Source of the DNA: Corallium rubrum | Lineage: Eukaryota; Cnidaria; Anthozoa; Scleralcyonacea; Coralliidae | Assembly (NCBI GenBank): GCA_964035015.1 | Contig: OZ036007.1 | Location: 13,000,141 to 13,064,140 of the forward strand | Direction of reading: 5' to 3' | Length of the DNA: 64,000 nucleotides | Shown here: one piece after another, positions 1 to 11,127 of the stretch | How positions within the stretch are numbered: position 1 is the stretch's first letter | How the letters are laid out: each line of letters starts with the position of its first letter | Position numbers and translations under genes: made by a program | The notes under the pieces: model-generated | The model's input: only the letters and a program-made list of their open reading frames with translations | Database searches by the model: none | What the model was told of the DNA's origin: nothing

Positions 1-309
1 CATTTTTAGTTTGGAACAGGGTACCAGTGTAATAATTATCACACTTTTGATCTGGTGCAAGGTCTGTTCTTATATGTTGACAGTTATTTAGGCTAGCACA
101 AGGTACCCTATGTTTTCCTTCCTTTCAGTTTGGAACTGGGTACCATTTTTAGCCATTTTGTGTGAAACAGGGTAAAAAAATATGCAATTCCTTTGTCTGG
201 AGTGACCAACATAATTTAAGGGTTCAGTGGTATTAATACACCCCTGGGATTGAAGGCAGAGGTTATTAATAATAATAAACAATGAACACGAGGGGTGTGC
301 ATATAATGT
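1..309. other. non-coding, nothing recognised
   Basis: AT-rich sequence with short recurrent phrases around 'gtttggaac' and 'gggtacca' (positions 8-30 and 127-147), which suggests a decayed tandem repeat. I see no gene. Confidence 0.4.
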
Positions 310-425
310 ATTTCTAGTTATATGGTTAAGCTTTCGTCGTTCTACGACATCATCAGAACAACGAGGAGAATATAAACCGTGTTTTTATACAGAGGATATA
401 TGATTGATAAATTATGTAAAATATG
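310..425 (-). repeat. Penelope-like repeat end with hammerhead-like core (copy 1)
   Basis: On the minus strand this segment carries CTGATGA, then a 5-bp stem GTCGT/ACGAC closed by the loop AGA, then GAAA. This is the order of a hammerhead ribozyme core, although one extra U precedes the stem and I could not find a convincing stem III partner. The same roughly 120-bp sequence recurs on the plus strand at 62480-62610. Such motifs are known at the ends of Penelope-like retroelements. Assignment to that class is inference, as no reverse transcriptase lies next to it. Confidence 0.35.
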
Positions 426-1620
426 TAGTGTTAGTCACAAGCCAAGAGCAGAATAAAAGACGAAATAAAGAAAAATCATTTTGTCTTCGCAAGTCCCAGG
501 AGAGAAGTTATGCTTTGTTTTTGTGCTCATGCTTATGTCGCTAGTGTGAACCAGGCTAGATATAATTTCGAAGGTGTAGTAGTGAATTTTTTTGGTCATT
601 TATAGGGCTACCATGATATACATCATACAAAGCCCCGATAGAAATTCCTAGGTCTGGTATAGAATAAAACGTTTCCTGTTGTTGTTTAAGTTATCGTATA
701 GATATTGTTATCTATCAAGTGTCAAAGTTCGTTTTTCTAGCTCTCTGATTGGGCGAGCGGTCCTCGCGTGTGGCGGTCTGAAAATAGTGATGTTTCCCGC
801 GTAACCCATGGTGGGAAAAATATCAAAACCGGAAGTAGATGGTCAGGTTCAGTTTGTCTTTGTTTTTCCCCCACTTTTCCTTCATTAAAAACAATGTCTG
901 AAAGTTTTGCTCAACATTTTTGTTGTCATTTGTCACTTGATATATAACAAAACACTTATCTACTGGTATGGAAAACAGTGTGTTTTGTGGCCCCTCGACT
1001 GCTCGTTATTGCCCTCGGCTTCGCCTCGGGAAACAACGGCAGTCTCTGGAGTAAATAAGTGTATAATGATTAACAATTATTCACCGAAGTGGAGGTGAAT
1101 AGTGCTGGATATTCGCCGTGCCGCAAAGCGGCGAAGTGAATATCTACACAGTATTCACCGACACTGAGATGAATCATTGTTTTATCATATACCTCGTAAA
1201 TGAAATAAAATGTTTAACATTCTTATATTTCAGTCGATATTTCCATATACAAACAAGACACAGCCGCTAGCAACTTGGCGTACTCGATACTGATACATTA
1301 CTATATACTCTTCTAATTAATTTTGTTGATTTTCCTAATTATTCTATCACATTAGCCTTGTTTATCAACAAAATCTCCTGCTTCGGTTAAAAAAGCAAAA
1401 CTGGCCGCCATTTTGTTTTGCCCGCTGGTGAATAACGCAGGATATCCCGAGCTAGAGGAACCAATCAGGTTGCGTGAAAAGCACTATTCACCTGCGAAGT
1501 ATATGCTGATATTATATGCATGAGTAAAAACTAAATTATAATTTTGTCTGTCCTTATTCGCAGGCTTGACTTCATTCGTTTGTTTTGCCTTTTGTTTTGT
1601 GCTAGTGTGAACCAGACTTC
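426..1620. other. non-coding; possible non-autonomous transposon remnant
   Basis: No gene is supported. Positions 1070-1180 and 1428-1500 contain repeated, partly inverted phrases of the type 'attcaccg' and 'ggtgaata', and a GC-rich stretch near 750-830 could be an old promoter or element end. The short frame after the ATG at 894 closes within about 20 codons. Confidence 0.3.
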
Positions 1621-1974
1621 AAGGCTCTCTGTCACAAGTGACGAGCATGCGCACAAATGTTAAGTTTGAAAAAATTCGTGAACAAAATCAACGGGTTCAA
1701 TATGGCCTCGAATTGAAGAGGCTAATTCGCGGTTGAATACTTTACGGCTCTGTTTACATATTCATGATGATAGAAAGTGGAAACTCACATCGTCACTGTC
1801 ATCTTCACTGTCATCTAAGTCGTTTTCCCCTTCTCTTCGTTCCAATATCATTTCGCTGTCCTCGAGAATGGACATGCAGAATGGAACCAAACTCTTCACG
1901 TTCCGCCATTTTGTTGTCCTGCGCCCGCGCGAGAGAATCTGATAGCAAGCGGTAATTAGGTGACAGAGAGCCTT
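1621..1974. mobile_element. small MITE with 15-bp terminal inverted repeats
   Basis: The left end reads AAGGCTCTCTGTCAC at 1621 and the right end is its reverse complement (gtgacagagagcctt) ending near 1974. No transposase frame is inside. The open frames crossing it are not recognisable proteins. The target duplication is unclear, so the superfamily is left open. Confidence 0.5.
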
Positions 1975-2031
1975 TAAGGATCTTTTCCAGTCATCGCAAA
2001 AACCAGCTCGCTGCGAGTGTTTGCATGTAAT

Positions 2032-2152
2032 TAAAAACAACTCGCAGTGCTTGTTTCTCGTTGTGACTTCTTTTTAATGTTGCTGCGAATACTTGTATCG
2101 CATTAAAAAGAACTTACAACGAGAAAATGAGCACTGCGCGCTGTTTTTAAGT
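2032..2152. repeat. short inverted repeat
   Basis: Sequence around 2032-2080 (aaaaacaactcgcagtgc, later ttctttttaatg) recurs inverted at 2100-2152 (cattaaaaagaa, later gcactgcg..gttttt). It is probably a small hairpin MITE. No terminal duplication could be fixed. Confidence 0.4.
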
Positions 2153-2393
2153 AGATGCGCATGCGGAAAAGAGCCTCTATGCATGTTTTCTGTTTGTTTT
2201 TGAACTGATATCTTAGGATATCTAGACAAAGTACGTACAGCTTTTTATGAAAGTTTGTGGAAAGATTTATTATATACTGACCAAGGAATAATCCATTAAA
2301 TTTTGCTTTGTTTTGTTGAGAATTGGATGAGACTTCATGAAAATCTGACCAACTACACAGTTGATGAGGTTAGCGTGTATAAATAAAGATTTT

Positions 2394-2395
2394 AC

Positions 2396-2427
<32 letters not shown>

Positions 2428-2567
2428 GTACCACCAGTACCACCAGTACCACCAGTACCACCAGTACAACCAGTACCACCAGTACCACCACTACCACCAC
2501 TACCACCACTACCACCACCACCACCACCACCACCACCACCACCACCACCACCACCACCACCACCACC

Positions 2568-2604
<37 letters not shown>

Positions 2605-2606
2605 AG
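2394..2606. repeat. ACT/ACC trinucleotide microsatellite
   Basis: About 210 bp of ACT and ACC triplets with an interspersed AGTACC sub-block. It gives open frames of poly-Thr, poly-Gly/Ser and poly-Val in different frames. These are artefacts of the triplet period and not genes. Confidence 0.95.
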
Positions 2607-2936
2607 ATTCTCCATGTATATGGAGACAATTGCTTGATTCATGCGATCATTATCCTTCTTATTTTATGTAAACACTTTTGCAGAATTCCGGTACGAGCGC
2701 AATCAAGCGTTTTATTTATTTATACTTGTGTAGGTTTCGTGAGCCAACCTGGTTATCAGGATGGCTTGTCTTTTTTAAAAACATCTCTAATAATTAACCT
2801 GCTGATGGACGTACACAGTCTCTCAGTGACTTCTTGTTTCGACATCCTTTAGCTTCTCAAAACGCGAACGAAACTGGCCTCTTTTATTTTTAAAGAGAAC
2901 AGTTTGTTTTGAACGAAGTTATTCTAATAACTATAA

Positions 2937-3416
2937 AGCCCCGGTCAAACGAGGATGAGAGTTGATGAGAGTTGGTAAGCGAGAGTTTGTCTGAGAGTTT
3001 TCTCAACTCTCATGCCCCGGTCAAACGAGGATGAGAGTTGATGAGAGTTGACCATGAGCGTTGACGAGAGTTGTAGGATTTATCGCGCGTAGCAAGGAAT
3101 GAATTTCGAGGTAAACAAAGTTCGTATTTTTAAATTCTCGTACTGGACAAATAAATAGACAGATATATTTTGCATTCTGGCCTTTTCTTGTCACGAAAAG
3201 TCACGCTAAACTCTCATCAACTCTCATATGCCAACTCTCATGACCGGTCAAACGAGCAAAAACTCTCATCAACTCTCATTAAAATTTGAACCAGCTCAAA
3301 GTTGATGAGAGTTGATAAGAGTGCATGACAGTCGATGAGAGTTGGTGGCCAAACGCGACCGAGAGTTGCAACTCTCATCGACTCTCATCAACTCTCATCC
3401 TCGTTTGACCTGGGCT
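2937..3416. mobile_element. 480-bp MITE, PIF/Harbinger-like (TAA duplication)
   Basis: The ends are inverted copies of about 38 bp beginning AGCCCCGGTCAAACGAGG, with one C/A mismatch, flanked on both sides by TAA (2934-2936 and 3417-3419). The left terminus is repeated internally at about 3012. The interior is built from GATGAGAGTT and its complement. A 3-bp TWA target duplication is typical of PIF/Harbinger elements. No transposase is present. Confidence 0.75.
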
Positions 3417-3419
3417 TAA

Positions 3420-4296
3420 GAATTTAGGGGTTCCTTTGTACTCCCTTGTCACAACAACTATATTAGTGGCTTGCAATCAATCCCCTGATATTTAGAGGAC
3501 AAAGACACATCGGCCGGTAGGTACAATAGCATCTAATTTAATATGCTTTTGTAAATATGCTTTTGTAAATCCCAAACACCCTCGGGGGTGTAAATAATTA
3601 TAGCTGTCAATAATATGCACACTGTAATTTGTTATAAATATACAAAAATAAATTACAAATAACTATTATAATGTGCTTGTATGTCTTTATTAAAGGACAA
3701 GAAAGTTAACATGTGCGCAAACTAAAGTCATTGACGTACTTTAAAGTAACCTAAATTATATTTATCGCCATCCGTTGGGTATTCTCGATAATTTATACGC
3801 TAGATAAAACAAACAAAGTCTTAGCCTAATTAGATTTCTTGCTCCACTGCACTTTGCCTCGTTTCCATATTTTGCTCTAAAAATGTATACATTTTCGCGT
3901 TCGCCCAACCCCCTTTTTCGCCCTTTTGAGTGGCACTCAATTACGTCGCAGATTACGCTGCTAATTAACGCATAAATTAATACGACTAAAATGGTGACGT
4001 CATGGGTGGATCTTTTGATCCACCCGATCCACCCGACTCAGAACCCTCTTCCCTATACTACAAAGCTATATATGGTACTACTAAGGTATATATGGTACTA
4101 CTCTGGTTTAAAGAAAAACAAAAGTCAAGTTTCCTATTATAAACTGATGTTACCACAACACTTGTCGATATCTCTTAAATACAGTAAAGAGAACTATATG
4201 GGGTTACCACATCAAATGGGTATCTCCTCGAAATTAAAATTATGGAAAAATGGGATTACCACTTGATAATGTGGATCTCTCCCCGAGATTAAGGGG
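3420..4296. other. non-coding, nothing recognised
   Basis: AT-rich sequence with a short direct repeat near 3543-3567 (tatgcttttgtaaa twice) and one near 4062-4100 (tatatggtactact twice). I see no supported gene. Confidence 0.4.
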
Positions 4297-4645
4297 CCGA
4301 TTATATACATGAATGGTAATATTCATCCCGGGTTGAAATGTCAGCCTGGTAAAAACGGCTGAGATTTAAACCAGGCCTTGTAAATAGATGAGGGTTTAAA
4401 CGAAATTTCCATTGCATAAAAGGAATTACATCCGGGCCTGAAATTCAACCTGGGATAGAATTTTCAGCCCAAACCGGTCGATTGGGTTGAAATCGCTCAT
4501 GCATGTATTTGATTAACATTTTATTCCACCTGTGAACCGTATTGATCGTTCATTACGCAGCCATAAATCAGAAATTCTTCATATTGATTAAAATTTTGGT
4601 TTCAGCGCGGTTTGAAATCGCTCATGCATGTATATAATCGCTGGT
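4297..4645. mobile_element. probable MITE with imperfect inverted ends
   Basis: 'gccgattatatacatgaatg' near 4297 is matched in inverted orientation by 'catgcatgtatataatcgct' near 4625-4644. A further internal copy of 'gaaatcgctcatgcatgta' lies near 4490. There is no coding content. Confidence 0.4.
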
Positions 4646-4964
4646 CAATTTCAGCACGATTGACGGGCTTTTAAAGTTGTGAAATCAACTGCCATTTGAG
4701 TTGACATTTTTTGGTTGACTTTGGCAGTCTTTTAAAGTTCCTATGAAGCGAAAATTATTATTGCCTTAAATGAAAGAACTCTCAAAATGACAAAGTAACA
4801 TCTTTTGCAGTTCTTCGTTTCCGTGCCTCGTTGTTGAGATATTTCAATTTTTTTGATATGCAAATTAAACACTTTGACGTCACACGTGTATAATGAGTTA
4901 TCAAGGAAGGTTCGGTATTTTTTCTATTATCAAACGAAATAAATTAAAAACCTGTATGTCTAAA

Positions 4965-5124
4965 GGCTAGTTTCTACTCAGGAAAATTGTCCGCAGGATA
5001 GGAACGGACAGGAAAGTTTCTTTTGTGTTAAAGTCATTAGTTCCGACCGAGAGCTCACAAGACAAAGAAAACTTTCCTGTCCGTTCCAGTCCTGAGGAAG
5101 ATTTTCCTGAGTGGAAACTAGCCT
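4965..5124. mobile_element. 160-bp hairpin MITE
   Basis: Near-perfect palindrome: AGGCTAGTTTCTACTCAGG at 4964-4982 and its complement ending at 5124 (cctgagtggaaactagcc). A second inverted pair lies inside (ggacaggaaag / ctttcctgtcc). It resembles the TTAA-associated hairpins at 24771-25170. Confidence 0.65.
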
Positions 5125-5164
5125 CAATGCTGTATGGGAAATAGACGCACAGGATCGGCTTCGA

Positions 5165-6390
5165 AGTGATTCACGTTGTGACAACGTCGTCAGAACGTTG
5201 GGCGAACGTTCCCACAACGTTGGGATACAAGGTTGTGAGAACGTTATTTTGTGGACTCCCACGAACGATCTATTAACGTTAGAATATAACGTTACAACTG
5301 AACGTTCATACAACGTTCTGGGAACGTTCCTACAACGTTCTGAGAACGTTCCTACAACGTTCATACAACGTTATAATAACGTTGTGATACAAGGTTGTGA
5401 GAACGTTCCTACAACGTTCCAAGAACTTTCAGAAAAACTATATGCAATTAAATAAAAATAACTGATATTCAACTCAACATCACTGTGTTCATTGAAACAG
5501 ATATCTTCTGTTTCAGAATGAAACAGATATGTGCTGCAAATACGTTTTGGACTGAAAATCCAGCCGCCTTGTCACGAATTCGAAGTTTTAATAAGAACCA
5601 GACACAGTGCTAAAGAGCGGTGCCCTGTGGCATTCAAAACATCGCGTTAAAAATGTGGCGACAAAAAAATACTATTGATTCCTCACGAACGAACGAACGA
5701 AATCACAGCAGGAATATAAAAGCGTTGCTAAAGGGCACCGCAATTGCGCCCGAATGAGAACACGCTACTATGAAACAGGAACACATCTCTCGAAAATGAC
5801 TATAAGAATGTTACTGAGCTGTTATTAACCTAGTAAAACGGTAAAAAGTAGTTACATTTTGTATAACTTACTGACATTTGTGGCAGTATTCAAGACTTCA
5901 AGACAAGTCTAAACGGACAATCAGATGTCCCTCTTGCAACATTATATAGGCAGTTTCCGCGATTGCTCACAAAACAATTAAACAAGGTTAAAATAAAACG
6001 TTGCGGAGACGTTATTTCAACGTCACTGCAGTACGTCAAACTCCAACGTTGCTACAACGTTTATAAAACGAAACAATGTCACTGAAAAAACAAGGTTAAA
6101 ATACAACGTTGTGGAGACGTTATCTGAACGTCTTTGCAGTACGTCAAACTCCAACGTTGCAACAACGTTTATCAAACAACACAATGAAAAACTAGTGTTG
6201 AAATACAACGTTGTGGAGACGTTATTTCAACGTCACTGCAGTACATCAAACTCCAACGTTGCTACAACGTTTGTCGTACCAACATTCCGCCTGCCAAACA
6301 AAAACAATGTTGTGGCAACGTTGTTGGAAAGTTACGTCCGACCTAACCAAACCACAACCTTCTACCAACGTTGTGATTACGTTGTGTGCT
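5165..6390. repeat. AACGTT-rich palindromic satellite
   Basis: Dozens of copies of the self-complementary hexamer AACGTT, usually as CAACGTT or GAACGTT. Between 5995 and 6290 three copies of a roughly 104-bp higher-order unit follow one another, each with 'gagacgttat', 'gcagtac' and 'ctccaacgttg'. The short frames on both strands are low-complexity artefacts. Confidence 0.8.
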
Positions 6391-6836
6391 AGCTGGGGTG
6401 TGATGTCAAACTGAAATATCTCAACAACGAAGGATGGAAATGAAGAGCTGCAAAAGATGTTACGTTGTAGTTTTAAGAGTTCTTTCATTTAAGGGACCGT
6501 TCATTTATTATAGGGAATACCGGGTTGGCAAATCATGGGAACAGTTTTTCATTTTTTTTCAAACCCCGCAGTATCATGTCTCAAAAATTTCAACCCCCCG
6601 TATGACTTCAGGCATTTTTTTTCATACCCCGTAGAAATTTAAATTATAAATTTTAAAATAAAATGATATGTATTGGTCTCTAGTTTATAGTTTTAATAAT
6701 ACGAAACAAGAATGTGTTAATAGTATTAAATATATTAACATTATATAAAGCATATTTAATATAAAAATCTGTTTGCAACTTTCAAGCACTATATATATGC
6801 ACAGTTTCTATATAAAAAACCCCTCAAACTCTGTTT

Positions 6837-7472
6837 CTATTCCGAATCTGATTGGAAAATTTTCCACAACGGGTCTTCTTCAGTCAGATGACAGGTTGAA
6901 CTGCTTGGGAAAACAGAAGCAAGCACAACATCTGTGTCTGTACTCTGTTGATTCCCATCTCCATCTTCCTCTCTTTCAACATCACTGACATCACTCGGTT
7001 CACCGTTTTCATCATCTGAACACTCTGTTTTGGCATCACTGCTTTCCGAGTCTGAATCACTGCTTTCCTCAGTATCCATGTCTTGTCTAAGAACATGAGC
7101 CACAATCGTAGAAATCTTCTGTGCCTTTTTGCCGGAAGTGGATAAGTGATGGTAAGTTAAATATTTGTCTAAGTCTCTGACAACAAGTTTTTTTATTCCT
7201 TGTGACTGCACCAATTCTTTCCAGTCATAATCATTTGCCGTCTTCTTCGTGTTCTGTTGCTTGATACGTGCTCTTTCTCTCTTTCTAATACCAGACGTTT
7301 TCTCCAGCTCATCCAAATGGTTTACATATTTTTGTACGAGACTAGCATCAACTGAAAACTTTTCAGAAAATGTCTCAACTTCTGACTTACTCCTGAGATC
7401 ACCTTTGTCCCATAATCGTTTAATATTTGCAAACTCGAACAATCTGAAGATATGGGCTTCTGAACAATACAA
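6837..7472 (-). pseudogene. transposon-borne protein C-terminus with SAP-like helix region
   Basis: An open frame of about 211 codons that probably represents only the C-terminal part of a longer protein. There is no convincing ATG context, and the frame opens at an internal junction with an opposed ORF. A basic patch (KRERARIKQ) is followed by a segment reading DYDWKELV...LRVRDLDKYL-like (here KKLVVRDLDKYLTYHHL), which resembles the SAP-like helix-extension-helix found in many uncharacterised cnidarian transposon proteins. The last roughly 60 residues are very acidic (Ser/Asp/Glu runs). I infer a DNA-binding accessory or transposase tail. I do not recognise a catalytic domain. Confidence 0.45.
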
Positions 7473-8069
7473 TTATCACAAAAACGTATACGAAGAAATT
7501 GACAATTTTGTGGAAGAACTGAACAAAATTAAATCGGACATTGAAACGACCCATACTGCCATTGCCGCAAGACACAAGTTCTCTGTAACCAGTGCCGAAT
7601 CCTATCGAAAGCGGAAGCGCAAAGCCGACAATATTTACAAGAACAAAGTTCGAAAGCAAGAGAACGATATGCAGAGAATTCTCGATCTTGTGACTGCATT
7701 TTGTCGTAATGATGGGGATCTTCGGGACTCTAAATGTGATGTTATTAATACTAAGCTAAGTAAAGGACAAAAACACAAAATTCAGGAAATTACAGTTAAA
7801 GCGGCGTTACAGAAAAATGAGCAGATGTTTCTGTTCTCGACTCGTTGAAACCTGTATCGCATTACAATGCACTCCTTTTCTTGAGACGCGCAGATTTTTT
7901 TGGAGAAACAATGGTCGATTTAGTAGATGTAAGTCTCGAAAAAATGGCCAATAAGATCAGTACTTTCAAAGGTTTTGAATGCCAAAGCAGTTCAGACGTT
8001 GAAGAAACGAAAGACGACATCAGTGGCAGTGCAAGTGAAGAAACGGGTGACGATTGTCTGTCCAAATAA
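7465..8069 (+). pseudogene. transposon-borne coiled-coil/acidic protein remnant
   Basis: Plus-strand frame of about 128 codons (to the stop at 7846-7848) that reads as a lysine-rich helical segment (NIYKNKVRKQEND, then KLSKGQKHKIQEI). The apparent extension back to 7249 only shadows the opposed minus-strand ORF. A second frame at 7845-8069 overlaps the stop and ends in a Ser/Glu/Asp-rich tail like that of the opposed ORF. This suggests one protein broken by a frameshift. I do not recognise a family. The abrupt head-to-head junction with the minus ORF near 7460-7470 suggests an internal deletion or inversion in the parent transposon. Confidence 0.35.
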
Positions 8070-8684
8070 ACGCTTTGTCGCATTGTATTAATTCTAAACT
8101 TTGTAAATTTCAGACTGAACACTAGTCGTTTTAATATAGTGTTGACATTTCGCTTTTATATTTATATGTTCAAACTGTTGAATGGAAACAACTGTTACCA
8201 GTTCTAACAGTTCTAACTTCGATTTCACGTATAAACTTTTAAGTGTTTTGACAAAAACGTTTCGAAATTTAATTCATGTTTGTAATAGTATTCACTTCCG
8301 CCTTCCGGCTTGTATAATAAAACTAAGCATTTGATTGGCTTCTTCTATTTCAGGAACCAATCAGAGGCTTTGTTTACAAACCGGCTTGTGAATTTTCAAT
8401 TTTCATGTGAACTTCGCGAACTGGGGAATTTCTTAAAAGGAACATTTTTGTCAAAATGTGAATGTTGATTTTAATATACTTGTCAGTACTGCTGACACGA
8501 CTGTTAATATTAAAATTCAAACTTTTGCAAACCCCGTATTTTTTATGACTAAAATTTCTATCACCGGTCAAAAATACGATTTTTTCCCCCAAACCCCGGT
8601 ACATGTTTTGTCCAACCCGGTATTCCCTATAAATAATGAACGGTCCCTAAGGCAATAATAATTTTCGCTTCATAGGCACTTTAA

Positions 8685-8980
8685 AGTGCTTATAAACTCA
8701 AATAAGATATTACTGATATGGATTCCCCAGTGAAAATCTCCATGTAATCAGCCCCTAAAACCTACATAGGGAAAATGCGGCTTTAGCAATGTCCAACAAG
8801 TGTTTAAACCAAAGTAACACTATATACCATGTCATATCCCTCACAAAAACAAAAAGTTTTACTCTATTTTCAATCACACTTTTTTCCTAGTTTGGAAATA
8901 AACGTTTCAAGACAATGGAAAGTAATATAATTATACAAAACCGTACGGTGCTTTACGACGGCAACAATAGAACGTTGGTT
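8685..8980. other. non-coding flank of gene copy A
   Basis: AT-rich sequence downstream (minus-strand sense) of the last exon of gene copy A. It should hold that gene's 3' untranslated region, though I cannot place a polyadenylation signal with confidence. Confidence 0.35.
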
Positions 8981-9806
8981 TTAGTAACCTCCAAACCATG
9001 TCTGAGTTGTTGATGTCAAATTTCTTGAACAGCGGTGAGCTGGGTTTTGGCATCCATATGAGCCAAAATTATCTTCACCACGATTCCCGTTGCAAGGGAG
9101 GCTTTCGTGCGGTTGGAATGCACACTTGTTTACCGTAGTAAACCAAGAGTCGATGTGCAATGGCACCCCCCGGCTAGTAACTTGAGCTACCAGGGTCGTG
9201 CATTTTGTACAGTTCTGCCCACGAATGTCAATATATTCAACTTCTTTGCATGCTGCATCATCATACGTCAAGACATTAATTTTATCGTTGGCAGCCTGAA
9301 CGTAATCTGTGTACACGTACCACACCATCACTATCATACTGACATGTCATGCGCCATTTACTAGAATCTTGTTGAATGGATTTCATTCTGGATTTTGAAA
9401 GGCGGTAGGAGTCCCAGACAGGACTGTCTTGGTTTACTGGACCATCCACACGGAAGGATTTTTTGAATTGATCTTTATTTTGAAGTTGGTATGATTGAAC
9501 AAGTGTCCAAGCCATGGTTGAATGTAAGTCGAAATCACAAAAAACTTCAAAAGGTTTCATGTTTTCATCGAACACCATGAACTTTCCGGGAACCCGACTG
9601 TCATTCATATAACTTCGACATGACTTGTGTGCATAACGTTGGCAACGTTTTCCTGTATAACCATCAAGGCACTTGCATCTGAAGCGGTGTGTTGTGTAGT
9701 TTGTTGGACTGAAGGCAGATTCACATGTTCCACCGTTGAGACAAGGGTAAGAATACTTGCAACAATCCCATCCAGGTCTACAGTTAGGGAATTTTATTGA
9801 ATTGTC
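8981..9806 (-). pseudogene. gene copy A, last exon: EGF-like plus fibrinogen-like domain (frameshifted)
   Basis: Last exon of a PAN-EGF-fibrinogen-like gene, probably a secreted or type-II membrane adhesion/lectin-like protein. The exon starts after a good acceptor (ttttcag, minus strand) at 9806 with GAC AAT TCA and ends at the TAA at 8983-8981. First comes one EGF-like repeat (CLNGGTCES, then CKCLDGYTGKRC). A fibrinogen-C-like domain follows (FEVFCDFD, WTLVQSYQL, YRLSKSRM, GEDNFG). The protein ends TQTWFGGY. A 4-bp insertion (gtac, 9317-9320), absent from copy B, shifts the frame in mid-domain; without it the exon is 822 bp, a multiple of three. The break could be genuine decay or an assembly error. 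The function is inferred from the domain family. Confidence 0.75.
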
Positions 9807-10129
9807 CTGAAAATGAAATAGTCACAAAAATGAAGAGGTACCATGCAATTAACACATTTTTGTTTTTTACATCATTTATAAAGTTACTGTAGACCTTCGC
9901 GAGATTAACATCGTATTTAACTTTCAATTTTGCACTTTATTAGATCTTTAGTGTGGTGTGATGGATTTTTTCCACCGTTTTTATACTTTATAGTTCTAAG
10001 CAGTAAAAATCATCGATTCTTAGCTTCTTTGCATGGAAAGAGAGATTTTCATCTAAAGTCGGAATTTCTTCAGTTGATAAACAGCTTTACAAGAAAGCCG
10101 AACTAAACTTACAAAAGTTAAAAATTAAT
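9807..10129. other. intron of gene copy A, no feature
   Basis: Intron sequence between the last exon and the 3' end of the LINE. It contains the polypyrimidine tract of the acceptor. Nothing else is seen. Confidence 0.45.
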
Positions 10130-11127
10130 TAGAAGCATGATGTGAGGCCTCTTTTGAACTCATTGATGTTTTCACTGCAATTTACATTTTCCGGCAAGTT
10201 GTTCCAAATTTTACATCCAGAATTTGCAAAACTTTTTTTTAAGAATTCAGTAGGTGCTTGAGGTAAAACAAGACACAACTTTCTGTTTCGCAGGGAATAT
10301 GCATGTATCTATCATTAATGGTAGACATTTTAAAATGGTCTCGTAGATAGGGAGGGGCCATGTTGTTTAACACTTTATACATCATTATTAACTTGTGCAT
10401 ATCTCGTGTTTCTGTAAGATTTTTCCATTTTAATTGTTGTCTTATTTCATTAGATCTGACTTCATAACCTTGACAGGTAATCACTCTTGCCGCACGGTTT
10501 TGCACCTTTTGCAGTCTGTGGGCTGTTGCCAAAGGCATATTGTCCCACACAACATATATCACAATAATCAAACAATGGTTGAATTAATGACTTGTATACT
10601 GTAATTGAAGTTTGCTGAGGAACAAAACGTCTTACTTGTCGAAGACCTGAAATTCCAGCACTTACTTTTTTTGACATATTGTTGATATGATCTAACCATG
10701 ATAATCTTTCATCTATATATACCCCTAGAGATTTGGTTACCCTAACTCGTTTTATAGGTTTGCCTTGTCAAGATTATAGTCAGACCCAACAAACATATGT
10801 ACTCTGTTTTAGTTACGTTTAGACTGAGTTTATTTGCTTTTAGCCATTCACTAATATTTTCGAGATCTTTGTTGGCAAGAGTTATTATTTCTCGAATAGA
10901 TGTTCCAGTAGTTGTTATGTTAGTATCGTCAGCATACATTCGAGCAGTGGAATATTGCAGACAATGTGGAAGATCATTAATATAAATGAGAAGTAATAAT
11001 GGTCCCAGAATGGAACCTTGGGGAACGCCACAGTTTAGTGTGCGTTCTTTTGACAGAAAGCCGTTAACACAACATTTTTGTCGGCGATTGTGCAAATACG
11101 ATTTGAACCAAGGTAAAGTATTTGCGT

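Larger units (their letters stand above)
6493..8647. mobile_element. 2.15-kb DNA transposon, TAA duplication, about 37-bp TIRs
   Basis: The inverted ends begin GGGACCGTTCATT and run about 37 bp to 'ataccgggttgg', with a small internal shift, flanked by TAA at 6490-6492 and 8648-8650. It is inserted in the right terminal repeat of the 4736-8680 element. It holds two opposed ORF remnants (6837-7472 minus and about 7465-8069 plus). The 3-bp TWA duplication suggests PIF/Harbinger, but no DDE transposase is recognisable, so the class is inferred from the ends. Confidence 0.75.
4736..8680. mobile_element. TTAA-flanked DNA transposon (Kolobok- or piggyBac-like ends) with nested insertions
   Basis: TTAA at 4732-4735 and 8681-8684 brackets inverted ends that begin AGT(T/G)CCTATGAAGCG. 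The terminal repeats run about 155 bp: 4736-4892 on the left, and on the right 6390-6492 plus 8651-8680, because another transposon (6493-8647) has cut the right repeat. With that insertion removed, the right terminal repeat reads through continuously. TTAA targeting is shared by Kolobok and piggyBac, and no transposase remains to choose between them. The interior carries a hairpin MITE and an AACGTT-rich satellite. Confidence 0.75.

Noticed and set aside
2270..2852. Poly-Thr, poly-Val and poly-Gly/Ser proteins
   Set aside because: Trinucleotide microsatellite artefacts in three frames.
7249..7464. N-terminal extension of the plus-strand transposon ORF
   Set aside because: It is antisense to the better-supported minus-strand SAP-like ORF and has no recognisable content.
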